DNA of 64,000 nucleotides from contig CM043700.1 of the NCBI GenBank assembly GCA_023935145.1, positions 105,955,900 to 106,019,899 on the forward strand, read 5' to 3'. Position 1 is the first letter of the stretch. Each line of letters opens with the position of its first letter. The notes beneath the pieces are model-generated. The model saw only the letters and a program-made list of their open reading frames with translations, was not told the origin of the DNA and searched no databases. Positions 11,249-22,254 of this stretch are shown in pieces. Source of the DNA: Bretschneidera sinensis (lineage: Eukaryota; Streptophyta; Magnoliopsida; Brassicales; Akaniaceae). A program made the translations under genes and the position numbers.

Positions 11249-13050
11249 ATGGGTAAGAAGAAATCCAGTAGGAAGCCTCCTCTCTCAGTCCAAGAGCAAA
11301 AAGACTTGGATTTTGTTAATAATCATTTCAAATCCAAAACTGCTACAGTACCGGATTTGTGTGAAGAAGAAGAAGTTCCAGTAGACTCTAGCAAGAATGA
11401 GTCTAGAGGATCAAGCAAAGAGTCAGAAAGCTTTTCCTGCTCCTTGGGAGAGGAGGAGTTGAAGTCTATGAGACCTGAGAGGGAAGGCTCTACCTCGGGC
11501 TATGAAGAAAGTTCACACAGAGTATCAATGGTGAACAGTAACCATAATCGAGCAAAGGCAATAGAATCAATGTAGAAAGAGACTTGGGCCTCAAAGGATG
11601 AGAACCAAAGCTCCTCAGATGAGAGTGATGAGGACTCAGTACAGGTAGAGTCCTATACTTCCAGTGAAGAAGATGTAGATGATCCCAGCTGCCAAGCTAC
11701 TGTTCATGGAGGACCAGTTGCAGCTAGGCAAGGAAATAAAGAGGCAAGGAATGGGACCAGGGCACACTCTCCCTTGAAGAATGGAGGTCCCCCTACTGGT
11801 TCTAGTTCCAATGAGGCACTCCATAGGCTGGATGCTTCACCTGATGCACAAGAGAAAACAAAGGCTAAAGGCCATGTCAACAATGGCAGTTCACCCTAGG
11901 AGGAAAGCAAGAAAGTTCCTTGGGTTAGCTTATTTGCTGACAATAGGAAGCAAAGTAAGGGTATACAACTCTCTACTATTGAATGTGAGGTGATACAATT
12001 TGTGTGACAGAAAAAGACATTGAGGAAGTGTTTGGAGACTACCCTTTTTGCTTGGTGGGATACTTTGCTGGAAGATTCCTAGGGAGGGCTGCCCTTAAGA
12101 TGCTCACAGACTCCTGGAAGGTAAAAGTCCTCACTCAATTCCATGATAGTGGCTGGATTGTATTCAAATTTGAGAATGCTGAGGCTAATATGAATGTTTT
12201 GAAAGAAAGACCATACCAAGTATATGGTAAACCTTTACTCTTGAAATCCATGCCTAAATTTTTCCAATTTGGCAATGAAGAAATAAGCACTATCCCTATT
12301 TGGATTCAGCTGAAGGGTCTGCCTCTTGAGTTGTGGACTGCAAATTGCCTTAGTAAGATTGGCTCCTAGCTTGGAAAGCCTCTCTATGCTGACCAGTTTA
12401 CAAATAATAAAGAAAGAATTTCATATGCTAGGTTGCTTGTGGAGATTGATGTAGCAAAGAAAATTAAGTTTTCAATGCCTGTTAGCTTCCCTAATGGGAA
12501 CACCTTAGAGCAAAGGATATCTTATGAAAACCTCCCTAGATACTGCCCCAAGTGTAAGGCCCTAGGCCATGACCTCCACTCTTGCAGCCTTAATGCAAAA
12601 CCAGATAAGGGGAGAAAGCAGAATGGCAAGGGGACAGAAAAACCAAGGCAAGAAGGGCCTAAAGCTCCAATTGATACTGGCAAAGGGGGGAACAACCTAG
12701 ATGATGAGACAGTGGGGGTTAGCCCATGTTAAGTTCCTCCAGTTATAAGAAAGACAACTCAAGAACCCAGAGGTGCAGTCCAAGAAGTGAATCTACCTAA
12801 AGGGGAGGGGCCCAGCTCTAAAGAAGCAAGGGTGGAGGGAGACCTAGGGCATGCTTTAGCATCAGTCCAGTTGGTATCTGGATTAAAGTCCATCCATCCC
12901 ACTGAACCCCCTGACACCTGTGTGTTGCCCAAGGAGACAGAAGTGCAGGGGAGTAACTTGCCTAGTACAAAGAAGAAAAAAGGGAAATCAGGCCTGAAAG
13001 ATCCTCATACAGTTGGGAAGGGAGGGAAATCCTCCCAGAACCCTCAATGA
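11249..13050 (+). pseudogene. LINE-2 ORF1 (DUF4283 plus CCHC zinc knuckle)
   Basis: Start ATG 11,249 ('MGKKKSSRKPP'). Nonsense codons at 11,573 (a CAG codon in LINE-1), 11,897, 12,367 and 12,730. A frameshift near 11,985 moves the reading into the 12,004-13,050 frame. DUF4283-like domain: 'FCLVGYFAGRFLGRAALK' to 'PIWIQLKGLPLELW'. Zinc knuckle 'CPKCKALGHDLHSC' at 12,544-12,585, then a Lys-rich tail. Its TGA at 13,048-13,050 overlaps the ORF2 ATG. Confidence 0.88.
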
Positions 13051-14084
13051 TTGTAGCATGCTGGAACATCAGGGGTTTTCACAAACCCCTAAAGCACAAT
13101 GGGGTGTTGCACCTCATGAAAAGTAAAAAGGTTGATGTGATGGGAATATTGGAGTCCAAGCTTGATGAAGACAAGCTGCTCAGAATTATGGGCAATAAAT
13201 TCAGCTTTTAGAGATAGATTAACAATTTCTCTGCTCACCCTACTGGCAGGATTTTGGTGATGTGGGACCCTTTTAAAGGTCAGTATATCTATTATTGAAG
13301 CATGTCCCCAAGTTATTCATTGTAATGTTTCTTGCTTAGTTTCCTCTTGTAAATTTGTAATCAGCTTTGTATATGGTTTTAATATTATTGTTGCTAGAAG
13401 ACCTTTGTGGGATAATTTGTATAGTTTCAGCTATGATAATCCAACTCATTGGCTTGTTCTGGGGGATTTTAACAATGTTTTTGCTGCTGATGAGAAAGCA
13501 AATGGGCTGCCTGTAACAGATTATGAGTTAAGGGACCCCTCTTTTTGTTGTAGAGAAACTGGTCTTACTGATGTCAGTGCAACTGGATGCCTGTTCACTT
13601 GGTCAAACAACAAAATCTGGTGTAAACTGGACAGAGTGATGGTGAATAATGTCTGGTACCACAAGGGGCTCAGAGCCCAGGCCATATTCCTTCCTGCTGG
13701 ATGCCTTTCTGATCATTCTTCATGCCTTATTACCTTACTGGATGAAGTTAGAGGGGCAGAAGATCCTTTAAGTTTTTCAACATGTGGACTGACCATGATA
13801 ATTTTCTTGACACTGTTAAATCACATTGGGGCAGTACCTTGGGTGGCTCTAAACTTTTCAAACTGTGTAGAAACCTGAAAGCTCTCAAAACTTATCTTAA
13901 ACTGCTCAATGAGAAACAATTCAGTCACATCACTGAGAGAGCTCTAGAGGCTTCACAAAAGCTGTCCAGTCTCCAAAGGGAGCTTCATGATAGTCCGTCT
14001 GATTTTGAGCTCCAAACAATGGTGGCTGTTCAGAAGCTGAAGGCCTTTCAACTTGCTGAAGCTGAGAGGAGCTTCCTATCCTAG
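13047..14084 (+). pseudogene. LINE-2 ORF2 endonuclease domain
   Basis: Opens at ATG 13,047 with 'MIVACWNIRGF'. There are stops near 13,208 and a frameshift near 13,270. It is then readable as 13,405-13,878 ('GDFNNVFAADEK', 'GCLFTWSNNK', 'LSDHSSCL'), with another frameshift near 13,760 into 13,782-14,084. It ends 'RSFLS' followed by TAG TAG, the same point where LINE-1 stops. Confidence 0.87.
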
Positions 14085-15673
14085 TAGGCCAAATGCAGAT
14101 ACCTTCTGAACAGTGATAGGGGTTCAAAATTTTTCCATGCCCTGTTAAAAAGGAAGACTAGTAAAAACCACATAGCTGCAGTGGTCTCCTCAAATGGGTC
14201 ACAGACTACCTCTGAAGCTGAAGTGGTTGAGGAGTTCTTAAAGTTCTACAAGGACCTTTTAGGATCTTCTTCTAGCTGCAGGCCCCTTGATCTAGAAGTC
14301 ATTAGAGAAGGTCCTACAATCCAAGAGAGCCAAGCTGATCTACTGATTAAGGATGTCACAATGGAAGAGATCAAGGAAGCCCTTTGGAGTATAGGGGAGG
14401 ATAAGTCCCCTGGTCCAAATAGCTATTCTTCCAGATTTTTTAAGCAAGCATGGGATGTGATTAACCAAGATATCATTGAGGCTGTGCAGGAATTTTTCCA
14501 GAATGGGAGATTACTAAAACAATTAAACCATGCCTCCTTTGCTTTGATCCCAAAATGTAAACAGGCTTCTAAAGTGGAGGATTTCAGACGTATTGCCTAT
14601 TGCAATGTGATCTATAAGATCATCTCTAAGATCTTTGCCTCCAGATTAGCACTCTGCTTGAACCTCATTGTCAACCTAGCCCAAGCTACCTTCATCAAAT
14701 CCAAAAGCATGGCTGAAAATATCTATCTGGTCCAGGAACTGCTCAGAAAATATTACAGGAAAAGAATCTCTCCAAGGTGTATGATCAAGATAGACCTTAG
14801 AAAAGCCTATGACACTGTGGAATAGGAATTTCTGAACAGTTTAATAGAGGGTCTTGGGTTTCCTGGAAAATTTAGAAAATGGATCATGGAATGTGTAACT
14901 ACAACAGCCTTCTCTCTATCCATTAATGGGAGTCTGCATGGTTTTTTTGCTGGCAAAAGGGGCCTCAGACAAAGAGACCCCCTATCCCATTTTTGTTTGT
15001 TTTGATTGTGGAGTACTTGTCCAGACTTCTTGGGAGATTGAATGAAGAGGATGGATTTAGATATCATCCTAAGTATGATAAACTCAAGATTACCCATTTG
15101 GCTTTTACTGATGACCTCATTCTCTTTGCTAGAGGGAATGTTAGATCTGTTGGGCAGCTAATGAAGTGTGTCAACCAATTCAGTGAGTGCTCAGGGCTGC
15201 AAGCAAGCCTGGCCAAATCAAATATCTTACATGCTGGAGTCTAGGCTGCTGAGTTAATGGAAATCAGAAGGATCACTAGAATGGAGGATGGTAACCTCCC
15301 TTTCAAATACTTGGGGGTTCCTCTGGCTTCAGCAAGATTAAATGCTACTCACCACTCCCCCCTTATTGAAAAAATATCTGGGTACATAAATGTCTGGGCT
15401 AGGTCTTCTTTGTCATATGCTGGCAGAACGGAACTGATCAAATTAGTGCTTCAAGGAGTGGAGTGTTTTTGGCTGGCCATCTTCCCTATCCCTAGCAACA
15501 TCCTAGAGAAAATAATTAGGATGTGTAGAACATTTCTATGGAATGGTAAGAGTAATGGTATGAGGAAGGCTCTTGTAGCCTGGGCTGACTTATGCAAACC
15601 AAAAACTGAAGGAGGATTAGGCTTGGTTGACTTAAAAGCATGGAACAAGGCTCTCCTCACCAGGGTCCTCTAG
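14085..15673 (+). pseudogene. LINE-2 ORF2 reverse transcriptase domain
   Basis: Pieces 14,181-14,825, 14,993-15,244 and 15,257-15,673. 'CMIKIDLRKAYDTVE' holds the first catalytic Asp and is followed by TAG (Trp in LINE-1). The 'GDPLSP' block is altered to 'RDPLSH' with a frameshift near 14,985. The catalytic box reads 'FTDDLILFARG' (Ala to Thr beside the Asp pair). 'KYLGVPLASARLNA' follows. Nonsense codons at 14,823, 15,242 and 15,671. Confidence 0.88.
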
Positions 15674-16290
15674 AACATCCACATGAAGAAAGACTCTTTA
15701 TGGATTCAGTGGGTTCAACACTACTATCTGATGAACAAATCCATCTGGGAGACCATGGCAAGAAATGATGACTCCCCTATTTGGAAGAGAATTCTAGAAA
15801 TCAGAGATGACTTAACTGGCCAGTCATCTTCAACCTAGCAGGCCAGGGACAGATTAATAGAATGAAGAGTTCAGAATGATCTATGCATAAAGAAGGTCTA
15901 CAACTCAATCAGACATAAAGGAAATGTGGTCAGTTGGGCCTCATTTGTGTGGAATGGTCACTACCCCCCTAAGCATTCCTTTATTCTTTGGTTGGCCATA
16001 CAGAACAGGCTTCTCACTAAGGATAGACTTCAGTTGGAAGGAGATAACAAACTCTGCCCCCTATGTAAAGAGCAAGATGAAACTAAGGAACACCTCTTCT
16101 TCTCATGTAGGATCAATAAGGAAACCTGGGATACCATCAAAGTTTGGCTTGGTTGCAAAAGAAAAATGACAACAATAGAAAGTGCAATCAAGTGGACCCA
16201 AAAATTAAGAGGAACTAGCCCCCCCAGCCATAGCAAAAAGGATAGTTTTAGCTTACACAGTGTACAGTATATGGATGGCTAGAAATGCTA
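15674..16290 (+). pseudogene. LINE-2 ORF2 C-terminal zf-RVT region
   Basis: 15,926-16,282 reads 'VVSWASFVWNGHYPPKHSFILWLA' style text and the zinc ligands 'CPLCKEQDETKEHLFFSC'. Unlike LINE-1, the terminal Cys is kept. Stops near 15,671 and 15,837 separate it from RT, and a frameshift follows near 16,230. Confidence 0.8.
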
Positions 16291-16444
16291 AACTATTTGA
16301 GCAAGCTCCTGTTCAACCTACTAGCCTAGCCAAGAAGATCCAAATTGTAATTTATAGAATTGTGTATGCTTTTTGCCCAGAGATTAGGCTTCTTTTGTAA
16401 GCTTATTTTTGTTTTGCTACTGTTTTGCTCTTATTGTAAATCCC

Positions 16445-16458
16445 CTGGGAATGCCCAG
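16445..16458 (+). other. Conserved 3'UTR stem-loop of LINE-2
   Basis: CTGGG-AATG-CCCAG hairpin about 50 bases before the A-tail, the same as 727-740 in LINE-1 (loop TATG when read on that strand). Confidence 0.6.
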
Positions 16459-16513
16459 TGAAAATTTTGTACATTTTGATTAATACAAGATTTATTTACA
16501 GATCAAAAAAAAA

Positions 16514-16701
16514 GTGAGATCAATTGTAAGAGTGCAAAGACACTAAACTCAAGAGATAATCTATAGAGAGGCTGGTTGTTTAGAAAGAGAGAGAGTAGAA
16601 TAGAAAGGGATTTAGGGGCTTGTAAAGGGAATTTTCCTAGTTCTTATCACTTTCTTCTTCTTCTTCTTCTTTTGTTCTTTAAGAACCTGTGAGTTCTTGG
16701 A
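16514..16701 (+). repeat. 3' LTR of Copia-1, second part (truncated)
   Basis: Continues the LTR after LINE-2 and matches 343-557 of the 5' LTR, less a 16-bp deletion near 16,640. It stops at 'gttcttgga', where Gypsy primer-site sequence and LTR C begin. The remaining ~200 bp of the LTR are absent. Confidence 0.85.
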
Positions 16702-17913
16702 ACAGCGCTACAAACTTGTTGTGCAAAAATCTACCTAAATTAATAAGCAAATATTTGAACAGTTTTACTTGCAAGTGCACAAGGTCAACAATAGCATAGT
16801 GTGCAAATGCGAGATCATCTTCACAGAGATTGGTGAATTTCGCTTTAGAATTAGTTTCGCAATATAAAACGATAGAAATAAATATTGAGTTTGGATTGAT
16901 AATGATAAAGGTGTAGGGACTTGATATTCACCATTAATCATGCTACCACAACAAAAAAGTATGCCAATGTTTTACCCATACTATGAATACCTAATGTTTG
17001 TCAACTTAAGGGCATGGTGTATACTCCTGAAGCTATTGATTTCCCTAAGCAACAAGTTAGGCATGGTGTATACTCTAACTCTTTGCTTTCTTAAGGGATT
17101 CAGCATGGTGTATACTAAGTTGTTCCTTAAGAGAGCATAAAATATGTGGAAATCGACAACCACATGAGACCTAGGGTATGGTGTATACTCCCGGTTTCCC
17201 ATATTGATTAACCAAGAACCCGGCGTGGATTTCTTTTGTTACTATTGTTAAACCCAAGACTCAATCATCCAAATTGATTCAACTAACTAATCCATACCAC
17301 ATGCATATGTCGATCAGGAAAACACATATGAGGAATTTAAATAAAAATAGGTATTAATCAAGTTAAGAATCATAGTATAAATATCGCAAAGGCAGCAATA
17401 CTGAATTATTGAGTAAACATAATTAGGGCTTCAATCAACTCCTTACTAAGAAGTTAGTTACACATGATTGTGATGCTAAACATCTTCATAAAATAAAATA
17501 ATGGAAAGAAGAAACCTGAAAACACTATGGAGAAGAGTCGTCAATTCGTCTCCACAATCTCCTTGGAATCTCCAAAAACTCAAACTAAAAAAAAGATATG
17601 GTTTCTGTGTTTACGGGCCTATTTATAAGGTTCAAAGACATCTAGAAACCTTAACTCGAAAAACAGAACCCTAAACCTACTTTCCAAAATAGGTTCTGTC
17701 GTTTTACTGTATGTGTGCGCTCGATCTCATATTGGTGCACTCGAGCGCAACCTTCTTCTTGTGCGCACGAGTGCTGGTGCGCTCGATCGCACTCTTCTGT
17801 GCTCGATCGCACTATACATCTGCCAGTTCTTGCAAGTGTTTGGTTTCCAATCCTGATAATGCTCCATTATCTTCAATATCCTAGGAAAACACAGAAAAGA
17901 AATAAAATAGCGA
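16702..17913 (-). repeat. Gypsy LTR C (right-truncated) with primer-site remnant
   Basis: Same LTR family as D (19,883), A (25,142) and B (29,114). All lie in the same direction, with element sense on the minus strand. 16,702-16,716 is a shortened copy of the primer-site region seen at 29,091-29,113, so the original element extended left. The LTR starts at 16,717 ('tgttgtgc') and has four 'catggtgtatactc' motifs (17,013; 17,062; 17,104; 17,177) and five CpG-rich near-palindromes (17,715-17,813). It breaks off near 17,913 into chromovirus pol. Confidence 0.85.
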
Positions 17914-19275
17914 ATAATTCAATATATTGAGAGATATAGAATTTGTGTTCCCAATGATGTTGAGATGGGAAATGAGATATTGAGAGAAGCATATAATTCA
18001 ATATATTCGATGCACCTGGGGAACAATAAAATGTATAAGGGATTGGGATAGAATTTATGGTGGTCAGGATTGAAAAATGATGTAGCTGAGTACATTTTTA
18101 GATGTTCAATTTTTCAGTAAGTGAAGTCTGAGAATAAACATCCGACATGCTTATTATAGCCTTTTCCAGTGCCTGAATAACCATGAGAGAATATGAGTAT
18201 GGATTTTGTTTCTGGATTTTCCTGTACCCATATGGGTTTTAATGTTGTGTGGGTGATTGCAGATAGATTATCTAAATCATCTCATTTTCTTCCTATTAAT
18301 ACTACTTGGATTCCTAAAAAGTTAGTTGAACTATATGTAGCTGAGATAGTAAGATTGCATGGGGTACCTTTAAGCATAGTATCATATAGAAATTCTAGAT
18401 ATATATCTAGATTCTGATAGGCTTTCAGAAAGCCATGTGTACACAGTTACAGTTTAGTACAACCTTTCATCCTCAAACAGATGAGCAGACAGAAAAGATT
18501 ATTATAGTACTAGAAGATATATTAAGGGCAAATGTGATGAGTTTCTCAGTAAGTTTGGATACTTACTCGCCCTTGATTGAATTTGCTTATAATAATCAAC
18601 ATCAATCTAGTATAAGAATAGCACCATTTGAGGCATTGTATGGTAAGAGGTGTAGAACTCCTATATGTTGGAAAAAAGTGGGAGAGAGAAATATATTTGG
18701 TCAATAAATTATTGAGTTAACAATTGAGAGGATCAAACTGGTTTTAAAGCAGCACAGAGTAGACCGAATAGCTGTGTTGATAATAGAAGAAGACCTCTTG
18801 AGTTTCAAGTAGGTGATTGGGTGTATTTAAAAATATCTCCATGGAAAGGTGTGTTAAGGGTCAAAAAGAAAGGAAAGTTGAGTCCGAGGTATGTCTGACC
18901 CTATGAGTTTATTGAGAAAGTTGGGCTAGTTGTGAATAGCCTGGATTTGCCTCCAGAGTTGAAGCAGTTAGATAACATATTTCACGTTTCACTTTTACAA
19001 AAGCGTTTACATGATGAATCTCATAATATTTTGAGCCAAGCTATAGAAATTCAAGAAGATTTGACTTTTATACAAGTACCAATGAGAAATTTAGACAGAA
19101 AAGAACAAGTCTTGTGTAATAAAGTAATTTTATTAGTTCAAGTTCTGAGGCGGAATAAAGATGTTGAAAATATTACGTGAAAGCATGAGGCAACTATGGA
19201 GAAATATTATCCACAATTGTTTCTTGAGTTAGGTAAGGAAATTTCGGGGACAAAATTTTTATAAGGTGGGTAGAA
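17914..19275 (+). pseudogene. Chromovirus-like Ty3/Gypsy integrase fragment
   Basis: Text from 'RICVPNDVEM' through 'MSMDFVSGF' (first integrase Asp), 'VVWVIADRLSKSSHFLP', 'LVELYVAEIVRLHGVP', then 'SIVSYRNSRYISRF', where the second catalytic Asp appears changed to Tyr, then 'FHPQTDEQTEKII' (Glu kept) and 'FAYNNQHQSSI'. 18,932-19,180 is the C-terminal part ('LDNIFHVSLL', 'EIQEDLTF'). The zinc-finger His and Cys are partly lost. Wording resembles the Tekay/Del chromovirus lineage. gag, protease and RT are absent because the fragment begins at the LTR C junction. Confidence 0.82.
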
Positions 19276-19882
19276 TCGTAATACTCGTATTCTTAAAGTA
19301 AGGGTAAATAAATAATTTGATAGATATTACATGGAATTAAAATAATATATATACATGAAAGATTTATTATTGAATAAAACAATTCTTTTGAAAAAAAAAG
19401 ACACCTGGACAGTGTCACAAGAAAGGAAAATAAAAGGAGCAGGAAAGGTAAGGAAGTGATCCACATGAAGCTTTAAGTGCTACGTGGTGAGTTAGATTTA
19501 TTTTTAGTAATCGAAACCAATAAAAATATGAAATTATGATATTTGAATTAACTGGTGAATTTATCTGTGAAAATTGACTGATTTATTGATTAGGAATTGA
19601 AAAGTGTATTGAATATTAATTATATAAAAATATATTTTAAAAAATGAATGAATAAAAAATATGCTGAAAAGTTTTATGAGATTTCTGAAAAAATATGACT
19701 GAAAAGTTGATATCATACATGAGAAAATAATTTAATGAATATGATAAAATAATAATTTTGAGAAAGAGCTGTATAGCTAAATTGAATGCTTGAATATATG
19801 CTAGTTTCATATTACTATTCATATGCATGAAATAAAATACCAAGAAGGCAGTTGGTCTGTTTGTTTTCATATTATTGGTCAT

Positions 19883-21181
19883 TGTTGTGCGAAAATATAC
19901 CTAAATAAATAGGTGAATAATCGTACTTTGTTTTACTTGCAAGTGCACAAGGTCAATAGTGTAGCATAGTGTGCGAATACAAGATCATCTCCACAGGGAT
20001 TGGTAAAGTTCAATTTAGAATTATATTCGTAATATAAAAAGATAGAAATAGTAAAAGCATTGAGAAATAATAAAGATAAAATACTAAGGATAAAGGCGTA
20101 GGGACTTGATATCCACCACTAATTATGCTACCACAATATAATAGTATGCCAATGCTTTATTCATGCCATGTATACCTACTGGTTGCCAACCTAAGGGCAT
20201 GGTATCTACTCCTTAAGCTATTGATTTCCCTAAGCAACGAGTTAGGCATGGTATCTACTCTAACTCTTTTCTTCCTTAAGGGATTCAGCATGGTATCTAC
20301 TTGAGTTGTTCCTTAAGAAAACATAAGTACTATGGAAATCGACAACCACATGAGACCTAGGGCATGGTATCTACTCCCGGTTTCCCATGTTGATTAACCC
20401 GGGTATCCGGATAAGATATCCCTTGTTACTAATGTTAGACCCAGGACTCGGTCATCCAAATTGATCTAACTAACAAGTCCATACCACATGCACATATTGA
20501 TCAGACATATACATATGAGGAATTTAAATAAAAGCAGGTATTAATCAAGTTTAAGCAACACAACATAAATATCGCAAGGCGCCAATACTAAATTTATTGA
20601 GTAAACATAATTAGGGCTTCAACCAAGCCCTACTAAGAATTTAATTACACATAATAAAATAAAAAGGAAAGAAGAAACCCGAGAGAAGAGTCGTCAATTC
20701 CACTCCACGGTCTCCTTCTCCAAGCTAAAGCAAAAGATAAAAGAATGGATCTAAGAAGTGATCCCCCCAAGAGGTGATGCCTTTTGTGTGTGATTTACAA
20801 GTGTATTTATAGGTCTTTGAGAAGTCCTAATCGGCTCATGAGTTCCTAAACTTTCCTAAAACGCAAAACTCCTTTATTTCCAAAATAGAGTTATTTCCAA
20901 AACAGGGTTCTACAGTTTACTGTTCACGCCTGTACATATGCGCTCGATCGCAATGCTGCGCTCGATCGCACAGAGGAGTGCGCTCGATCGCAATCTAGCC
21001 AGCAGCTGCTCCAGGACTTCCAGATTTCTTCCTTTAAGTGCCAAAAATGCTTCTTTTTCTCCAAGTCCCTATAAAAACACGTAAAACACACAAATGGAGT
21101 AAAAGATACCAAATTAACGTAATAAAGGATCTAACAAGTGTAAATAAGGGGGCTTAAATATGTATATTTAAGCGTATATCA
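19883..21181 (-). repeat. Solo LTR D of the C/A/B Gypsy family
   Basis: 1,299 bp, 'tgttgtgcg' to 'gtatatca', with perfect 5-bp TSD GTCAT at 19,878-19,882 and 21,182-21,186. Element sense is on the minus strand. It carries four copies of 'catggtatctact' (20,198; 20,247; 20,289; 20,363) and three CpG-rich near-palindromes at 20,939-20,994. No internal sequence remains, so it is the product of LTR-LTR recombination. Confidence 0.93.
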
Positions 21182-21186
21182 GTCAT

Positions 21187-21470
21187 ATGCATAAAATAAA
21201 AGACTGGGAAGGCAGTCGGTCTAGTTGAAAACAAAAGACCAGGAAGGCAACCGGTCTAGCTGAAAATAAAAGATTGGAAAGGTAGTCGATCTAGCTGAGA
21301 AAAAAAGTCTGGGAAGGCAGCCGATCTAGCTGAAAATAAAAAACTAGGAAGGAACCAGTCTAGCTGAAAATAAAAGACTGGGAAGGCAGTCAGTCTAGCT
21401 GAAAATAAAAGACTGAGAAGGCGGCCAGTCTAGCCAAAAAGACCAGGAAGGCAGCTGGTCTGGCTGAAAC
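21187..21470 (+). repeat. 35-bp minisatellite inside a Gypsy LTR
   Basis: About eight imperfect units of the form 'aaaataaaagactggg' 'aaggcagtcggtctagctg'. One more unit lies left of LTR D at about 19,826-19,860. LTR D landed inside the array. Confidence 0.85.
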
Positions 21471-22220
21471 ATGTTGACATGTGGGAAGACGTTCCCAAAT
21501 GATAATATGCAATGATCTTATGAGAAAGAAAAAAAGATAATTTAAATTCATGCATTGCATTTGTTTTAAATATTGATTATTATTGATTGAGACACTAGAC
21601 CCTAGAGTATCAGCCTTGATTGTGGAATTATTGATAGAAAAATGAGTCTCATAGAGACAAAAATATTATTAGAAAGAAATATGAAAGTATTACATAGTAA
21701 AGATTAATTGATTGATTAATTATATGTTGTGAACCTCATAACGAGGTAAATAATGATGTTGAATTGATAATCTCAGATGATTAAATATATAAGAAGAAAA
21801 ATTGATATGTTTGATGATTAATTTAAGAAGAGATTGATAAATGGTTGGAATTATGATATGGGTAGTGATATTAGAATGTTATTATTGATTTATATGAGAT
21901 AATAGATGATTAATATTGGTGAATTAGAAACGATTGAATTATAAGATGTGAATGGAAGTATATAATCGAGTACTTATAGTAAATTTAATTTACTAAGCTT
22001 GTGAAGCTCACTCCACATTGTTAAATACTTTCAGGTAGCGGGCAGGACAGATAGAATTGTGAGCTGAGATTCAGATTGAATCATTTTCTATAAGTCACGT
22101 GGTCCACATCTTCAGACTAATGGAAAAAAAAATTTGTAAATATCCATGCATTATATGTTGTATATATTATTTCAATTGAAATTTTAATAATGTAACTCCT
22201 ATGTTGAGGGTTGAGGATTG

Positions 22221-22254
22221 ATGTGTGTGTGTGTGTATACACACACACACACAT
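22221..22254. repeat. Perfect 34-bp TG/CA palindrome
   Basis: 'atgtgtgtgtgtgtgt' at 22,221-22,236, centre 'at', then its exact reverse complement at 22,239-22,254. It can form a cruciform or hairpin. It lies near the end of the chromovirus LTR. Confidence 0.9.

Larger units (their letters stand above)
11124..16513 (+). mobile_element. LINE-2: near full-length L1, same family as LINE-1
   Basis: About 5.39 kb on the plus strand, ending in an A-run (16,505-16,513). The TSD is 'gtgagatcaattg', up to 17 bp with ambiguous leading A's, at 11,107-11,123 and 16,510-16,526. The 5'UTR shares with LINE-1 the run around 'gggcaag...agagagaagctctc'. It has ORF1 11,249-13,050 and ORF2 from 13,047. Many C-to-T type nonsense changes and some frameshifts are present. 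Confidence 0.93.
1..16701 (+). mobile_element. Ty1/Copia retrotransposon Copia-1, nested and decayed
   Basis: Order: 5' LTR (1-652 plus 6,255-6,356), degenerate primer site, gag, zinc knuckle, protease DSG motif, integrase, reverse transcriptase, RNase H, purine tract, 3' LTR (10,677-11,123 plus 16,514-16,701). Integrase before RT is the Copia order. The integrase/RT wording looks like the Tork (Tnt1-like) lineage, which is a family judgement by eye. Each LTR holds one L1 insertion. The last ~200 bp of the 3' LTR are missing where Gypsy LTR C begins, so no TSD for the Copia itself can be seen. Many in-frame stops make it immobile on its own. Confidence 0.85.

Noticed and set aside
21187..21470. 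CRISPR-like spacing of repeats
   Set aside because: Units are contiguous with no unique spacers, the DNA is plant, and the array lies in an LTR.
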